A DNA stretch of 39,956 nt, taken from Methylibium sp. (GTDB lineage Bacteria; Pseudomonadota; Gammaproteobacteria; Burkholderiales; Burkholderiaceae_C). Numbering within the stretch: position 1 is the stretch's first letter; every line of letters starts with the position of its first letter. Positions 35,624 through 39,956 of the stretch are shown piece after piece. Position numbers and translations under genes: made by a program. The notes beneath the pieces were generated by a model. That model saw nothing but the letters and a program-made list of their open reading frames with translations, ran no database searches and was not told the DNA's origin. Location: positions 1 to 39,956 of the forward strand of contig PNNH01000011.1 in the NCBI GenBank assembly GCA_013824165.1, given 5' to 3'.

Positions 35624-36490
35624 TCATGCCAGCCACTGCGGCACCTGCGGCCACAGGCTGGTCTGAAACTTGGAACGGAAAAAACCGAAGTGGCCGATGC
35701 GCTTTTCGCCGACATCGCGCGGCGAGAAGTGCCTGATCACTGGCTGCGCGCCAGCGTAGAAGCTGTGCAGGGACTCGACGTTGCGGCGCGACATGAACTC
35801 ATCATCGGTGAAGGCCAGCGAGAGCATCGGCGCGTCGAAGGCCGCGTAATGCGCGCGCAGCGCCGCACCACCCTCGCCCATCATGTAGTCCGGTTGCAGG
35901 CACCAGCGCCGCCACTGCGCCATCACGCCACGCGGCAGATCGCCGACCTTGCGCAGCCGGCGCCCGGGGAAGTAGCCAAACAGCGGCAGCGCCAGCGGCA
36001 CAACGACATACCAGAGCCACCACACAGAACGCCGCAAGGCCGCGGCGTTCTCGCGCCAGTAGCCACTGCCGCAGCCGACGGTGATGGCGCGGCTGACACG
36101 CTCACGGTTGGGCAGCAGCCCGAGGATCTGGCCGCCAAGGCTGTGGCCCAGCCAATGGATGGGGCGCTGCTCACCGGGCTCGCCGCCGAGGCGGCGCGAC
36201 AGCTCGTCCAGCGCGGCGGCAGCGTCCAGCTCGGCCCAGGTGCGGATGTCCGCGTCCAGGCCTTTGAGCGACTGCTTCAGCGCCGCCGGGCGCGAGGCCC
36301 CCATGCCGCGATAGTCAAAGCTCAGCACCAGCCAGCCCTGCGCGGCCATCCAGTGTGCGAAGTCGGCATAGAAGCGTTGTTCTACGCCCATGGCCGGCGC
36401 GATCAGCAGGCCGGCCTTGGCCGTGAGCGGATCGCCATAGCAATGCCCATGCAGCTCGAAGCCATCACGGGCGTGAAACACCAGACTCAT
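35624..36490 (-). CDS. Alpha/beta hydrolase
   Basis: 288-residue predicted hydrolase of the serine type, probably cytoplasmic. The nucleophile elbow is GHSLGG with S117; SFDYRGMGAS (57-66) precedes it in the usual place. An acidic residue in LSLAFTDDEFMS and the histidine in KRIGHFGFFR would complete the triad. It resembles the predicted hydrolases of COG4757 and the S33-like group; the substrate is unknown. A hydrophobic stretch (SVWWLWYVVVPLALPLFGYF, about 154-173) lies in the lid region. It sits between the DUF1569 lipoprotein and the enoyl-CoA hydratase/isomerase in the same operon (gaps of 30 and 31 bases), suggesting a role in lipid or ester use. Confidence 0.85.
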   Translation of the reverse strand: MSLVFHARDGFELHGHCYGDPLTAKAGLLIAPAMGVEQRFYADFAHWMAAQGWLVLSFDYRGMGASRPAALKQSLKGLDADIRTWAELDAAAALDELSRRLGGEPGEQRPIHWLGHSLGGQILGLLPNRERVSRAITVGCGSGYWRENAAALRRSVWWLWYVVVPLALPLFGYFPGRRLRKVGDLPRGVMAQWRRWCLQPDYMMGEGGAALRAHYAAFDAPMLSLAFTDDEFMSRRNVESLHSFYAGAQPVIRHFSPRDVGEKRIGHFGFFRSKFQTSLWPQVPQWLA

Positions 36491-36520
36491 CGCAAGCTCC
36501 TGCGGCCGGGCCGGCTGCGT

Positions 36521-37069
36521 TCAGCCCCGCTGGGGCGTCGGCAGTTGCTGCCAGTGATTGGCCAGATGCATCAGATGGGCGCGACGGAACTGCTCGCGCG
36601 TGAGTTCGCCATAGGCGAAGTGCGGCCGCAAAGGCCCGCTTTGAGCATCGAAAGCGTCCATCGCGTCGAGCAGGCGCTGCACCGCGGCCGGCAGTGCCTG
36701 TGCAGCGTCCAACGCTGGCGCGCCGGGAATCGGCTCGTCCAGCGCGTGGCTCATCGCGCCGCGCGCATCGAACAGCGCGAAGGCCGCGCTGCCCATCGTG
36801 GCTTGAAACCAGGCCGGCTTGGCCTCGGGGAAACCGCGCAGCGAAAACTCGATGCTCTGCGCCGCATGCTGCAGCATCTGCACCAGGTTCCAGCGCGGAT
36901 TGGCAAGTGCCGGTACGCTGTCGCGCAAGGCAGCCACCGCCGAGCGGGCCGAAGCCCAGTCGGCAAAGGGCACTGGCAGGCTGCCCTGGCAACCTGCCAG
37001 GCCGGCCGTGGCCGGCACGGCGGCCAGCAGCGCGCCGGAGTGAAGCAAGCGGCGGCGCTGCATCTTCAT
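36521..37069 (-). CDS. DUF1569 lipoprotein
   Basis: 182 residues. The N-terminus MKMQRRRLLHSGALLAAVPATAGLAGC has a basic n-region, a hydrophobic core and a lipobox LAGC, so it is probably a lipoprotein; the RRRLL also resembles a Tat signal. The rest matches DUF1569, an uncharacterised family with the hallmarks HAAQSIEFSLRGFPEAKPAWFQ, FDARGAMSH and HFAYGELTREQFRRAHLMHLANH. These histidines recall DinB-like helical bundles. AGAGG lies five bases before the ATG at 37069. It starts 13 bases after the thiolase stop, so it is in the operon, although its role in it is unknown. Confidence 0.83.
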   Translation of the reverse strand: MKMQRRRLLHSGALLAAVPATAGLAGCQGSLPVPFADWASARSAVAALRDSVPALANPRWNLVQMLQHAAQSIEFSLRGFPEAKPAWFQATMGSAAFALFDARGAMSHALDEPIPGAPALDAAQALPAAVQRLLDAMDAFDAQSGPLRPHFAYGELTREQFRRAHLMHLANHWQQLPTPQRG

Positions 37070-37082
37070 CTGAGCCTCTCTA

Positions 37083-38297
<1,215 letters not shown>

Positions 38298-38324
38298 GAT
38301 TGGGTTCCTTGTCGTCCGCGCGGC

Positions 38325-39956
38325 TTAGTTACGGACCGGCTTGCCGGTTTGCAGCATGCCCATGATGCGTTCCTGGGTCTTGGGATGCTCCAGCAGCGAG
38401 CAGAAGTGCTTGCGCTCCAGCGACATCAGGTATTCCTCGTCGACCAGCGAACCGGCTTCGACTTCGCCGCCGCAAACCACATCGGCGATCAGCGAGGCCA
38501 GGTGGTAGTCGTGGGCGCTGATGAAGCCGCCGTCGCGCATATTGGCCAGTTGGCCCTTGATGGTGGCGATGCCCGAGCGGCCGGCCACAGGGATCAGCGC
38601 CTTCAGCGGTGCGCGGTAGCCCGACTCGAACATGGCCTTGGCCTGGGCCGAGGCCACATACAGCAGCTCGTCCTTGTTCGGCACGATGATGTCGCTGTCC
38701 AGCAGGAAGCCGTTCTTCTTGGCTTCCAGCGCCGAGGTCGCGACCTTAGCTGTAGCCGCGGTCGTGAAGCCGTCCTTCAGGAAAGCGAAGATGTCGGCAT
38801 CGGCATTGCCAGCCTTGGCCATCTCGGCCGCCCGGCGGGCGATATAGGCCAGGCCGCCGCCGCCGGGGATCAGGCCCACGCCGACTTCTACCAGGCCGAC
38901 ATAGCTTTCCATGTGCGCGACACGGCGGGCGCAGTGCACCGCCAGCTCGCAGCCGCCGCCCAGGGCCAGGCCGCGCATCGCGGCGACCACCGGCACATTG
39001 GCGTAGCGCAGGCGCAGCATCATGTCCTGAAGCTTCTTCTCTTCAGGCGCGATGCCCTTGGCGCCCTTGGTCATGAAGACTGGCATCAGCGCTTCCAGGT
39101 TGGCGCCGGCCGAGAACACATCGTCCGGCGACCAGATCACCAGGCCCTTGTACCCCGCCTCGGCGATCTCGACAGCCTTCAGCAGGCCTTCGGTCACGGT
39201 GGGGCTGATCAGGTGCAGCTTGGCGGTGATGGAGGCGATCACAACCTCGCCGTCCAGCGTCCAGACGCGGATTTCCTCGTTCTTGAACAGCTCGGTGCCG
39301 GCCTTCAGCGGCTCGGCAGCGCCTTCGCCAACCAGGCTCTCCGGGAAGGCCTGGCGCTCATACACCGGCAGCTTGGCGCGCGGCTTGAACTTGCCTTCGG
39401 CCGCGCTCCAGGAGCCGGCCGCGCTGTGCACGCCACCGTTGTCGGCCACCGGGCCTTCGAACACCCAGGCGGGCAGCGGTGCGCTGGCCAGGGTCTTGCC
39501 GGCGGCGATGTCTTCCTTGACCCACTCGGCCACCTGCTTCCAGCCAGCGGCTTGCCACAGCTCGAAGGGGCCTTGTTGCGAGCCGAAGCCCCAGCGCATC
39601 GCGAAGTCGATCTCACGCGCGGTGTCGGCCACAGTGTTCAGGTGCACGGCCACATAGTGGAAGCTGTCGCGCAGGATGGACCACAGGAACTGCGCCTGCG
39701 GATTGGTCGATTCGCGCAGCAGCTTGATGCGCTCGGCCGCCGGCTTCTTCAGCATGCGGGCGACGATTTCGTCGGCTTTCTTGCCGCCTGCGACGTACTC
39801 GCCGGTGGTGAAGTCAAGGCGCTGAATGTCCTTACCCACCTTCTTGTAGAAGCCCGCGCCGGCCTTCTGGCCCAGTGCGCCCTTCTCGATCAGACCGGCC
39901 AGCACCTTAGGCGTGGCGTAGGTGCTGTAGAAGGGGTCGTCCTTCAGCGTGTCCTG
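38325..39956 (-). CDS. 3-hydroxyacyl-CoA dehydrogenase/enoyl-CoA hydratase, FadN type (5' part missing)
   Basis: The last 543 residues are visible and the frame is open through the window edge, so an N-terminal NAD-binding domain is expected outside. What is seen begins in the C-terminal dehydrogenase region (GFYKKVGKDIQRLD, and DSFHYVAVHLNTVADTAREIDFAMRWGFG). It continues into a crotonase domain: DDVFSAGANLEAL, VPVVAAMRGLALGGGCELAVHCARRVAH and GVGLIPGGGGLAYIARRA. This order (dehydrogenase first, hydratase last) is that of FadN/YusL rather than E. coli FadB. It catalyses hydration and NAD-dependent oxidation of enoyl-CoA. It is first of the visible operon genes and precedes the thiolase. Confidence 0.93.
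   Translation of the reverse strand, partial: QDTLKDDPFYSTYATPKVLAGLIEKGALGQKAGAGFYKKVGKDIQRLDFTTGEYVAGGKKADEIVARMLKKPAAERIKLLRESTNPQAQFLWSILRDSFHYVAVHLNTVADTAREIDFAMRWGFGSQQGPFELWQAAGWKQVAEWVKEDIAAGKTLASAPLPAWVFEGPVADNGGVHSAAGSWSAAEGKFKPRAKLPVYERQAFPESLVGEGAAEPLKAGTELFKNEEIRVWTLDGEVVIASITAKLHLISPTVTEGLLKAVEIAEAGYKGLVIWSPDDVFSAGANLEALMPVFMTKGAKGIAPEEKKLQDMMLRLRYANVPVVAAMRGLALGGGCELAVHCARRVAHMESYVGLVEVGVGLIPGGGGLAYIARRAAEMAKAGNADADIFAFLKDGFTTAATAKVATSALEAKKNGFLLDSDIIVPNKDELLYVASAQAKAMFESGYRAPLKALIPVAGRSGIATIKGQLANMRDGGFISAHDYHLASLIADVVCGGEVEAGSLVDEEYLMSLERKHFCSLLEHPKTQERIMGMLQTGKPVRN

Overview
The window is a GC-rich bacterial chromosome segment with dense, mostly minus-strand coding. The complete division and cell-wall (dcw) cluster in its classical proteobacterial order, a class A RNase P RNA, a MurE carrying the meso-diaminopimelate motif, and isolated PEP-CTERM and DUF3025/DUF4394 genes suggest a betaproteobacterium of the order Burkholderiales, probably near the Rubrivivax/Roseateles/Leptothrix group. 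The family-level placement is inferred from gene content and codon style only. No tRNA, insertion sequence, prophage, CRISPR array or defence island was seen.

Region 1 (1-17090, minus strand) is the dcw cluster, transcribed mraZ-rsmH-ftsL-ftsI-murE-murF-mraY-murD-ftsW-murG-murC-ddlB-ftsQ-ftsA-ftsZ; ftsZ is cut by the window start. Nearly all junctions are start/stop overlaps (ATGA, TGATG, GTGA), implying translational coupling. The only spacer longer than about 12 bases is the 104-base gap before ftsZ. Upstream of mraZ is a sigma70-type promoter, with four GTGKS boxes at an exact 10-base period, matching the known MraZ autoregulatory operator. The cluster makes lipid II precursor (MurC-F, Ddl, MraY, MurG) and the divisome core that uses it (FtsW/FtsI, FtsL/FtsQ, FtsA/FtsZ).

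Region 2 (17091-23138) has a 327-base intergenic region rich in inverted repeats, then a plus-strand hybrid sensor kinase without a partner regulator. It is followed by a periplasmic alpha carbonic anhydrase, a Bcr/CflA-type drug exporter and a divergent Gfo/Idh/MocA oxidoreductase. The exporter and oxidoreductase share a 9-bp inverted repeat in their common promoter region.

Region 3 (23139-27666, minus strand) runs pyrC - DUF3025 - exported trypsin-like protease - FHA membrane protein - rnpB. The rnpB promoter sits at the 3' end of the FHA gene. The protease/FHA pair overlaps by 19 bases and is the least explained module here.

Region 4 (27667-34097) is a set of mostly individual genes: a DUF4394 lipoprotein, a HypT-like LysR regulator, a PEP-CTERM exported protein with a strong terminator, an Atm1-type ABC exporter, and a divergent two-gene unit of a YciA-like acyl-CoA thioesterase and a FOXRED1-like FAD oxidoreductase.

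Region 5 (34073-39956, minus strand) is a fatty-acid catabolic operon: a FadN-type 3-hydroxyacyl-CoA dehydrogenase/enoyl-CoA hydratase (cut by the window end), a thiolase, a DUF1569 lipoprotein, an alpha/beta hydrolase, an enoyl-CoA hydratase/isomerase and an SGNH esterase. All positions, motifs and start choices were read by eye; no database search was run.
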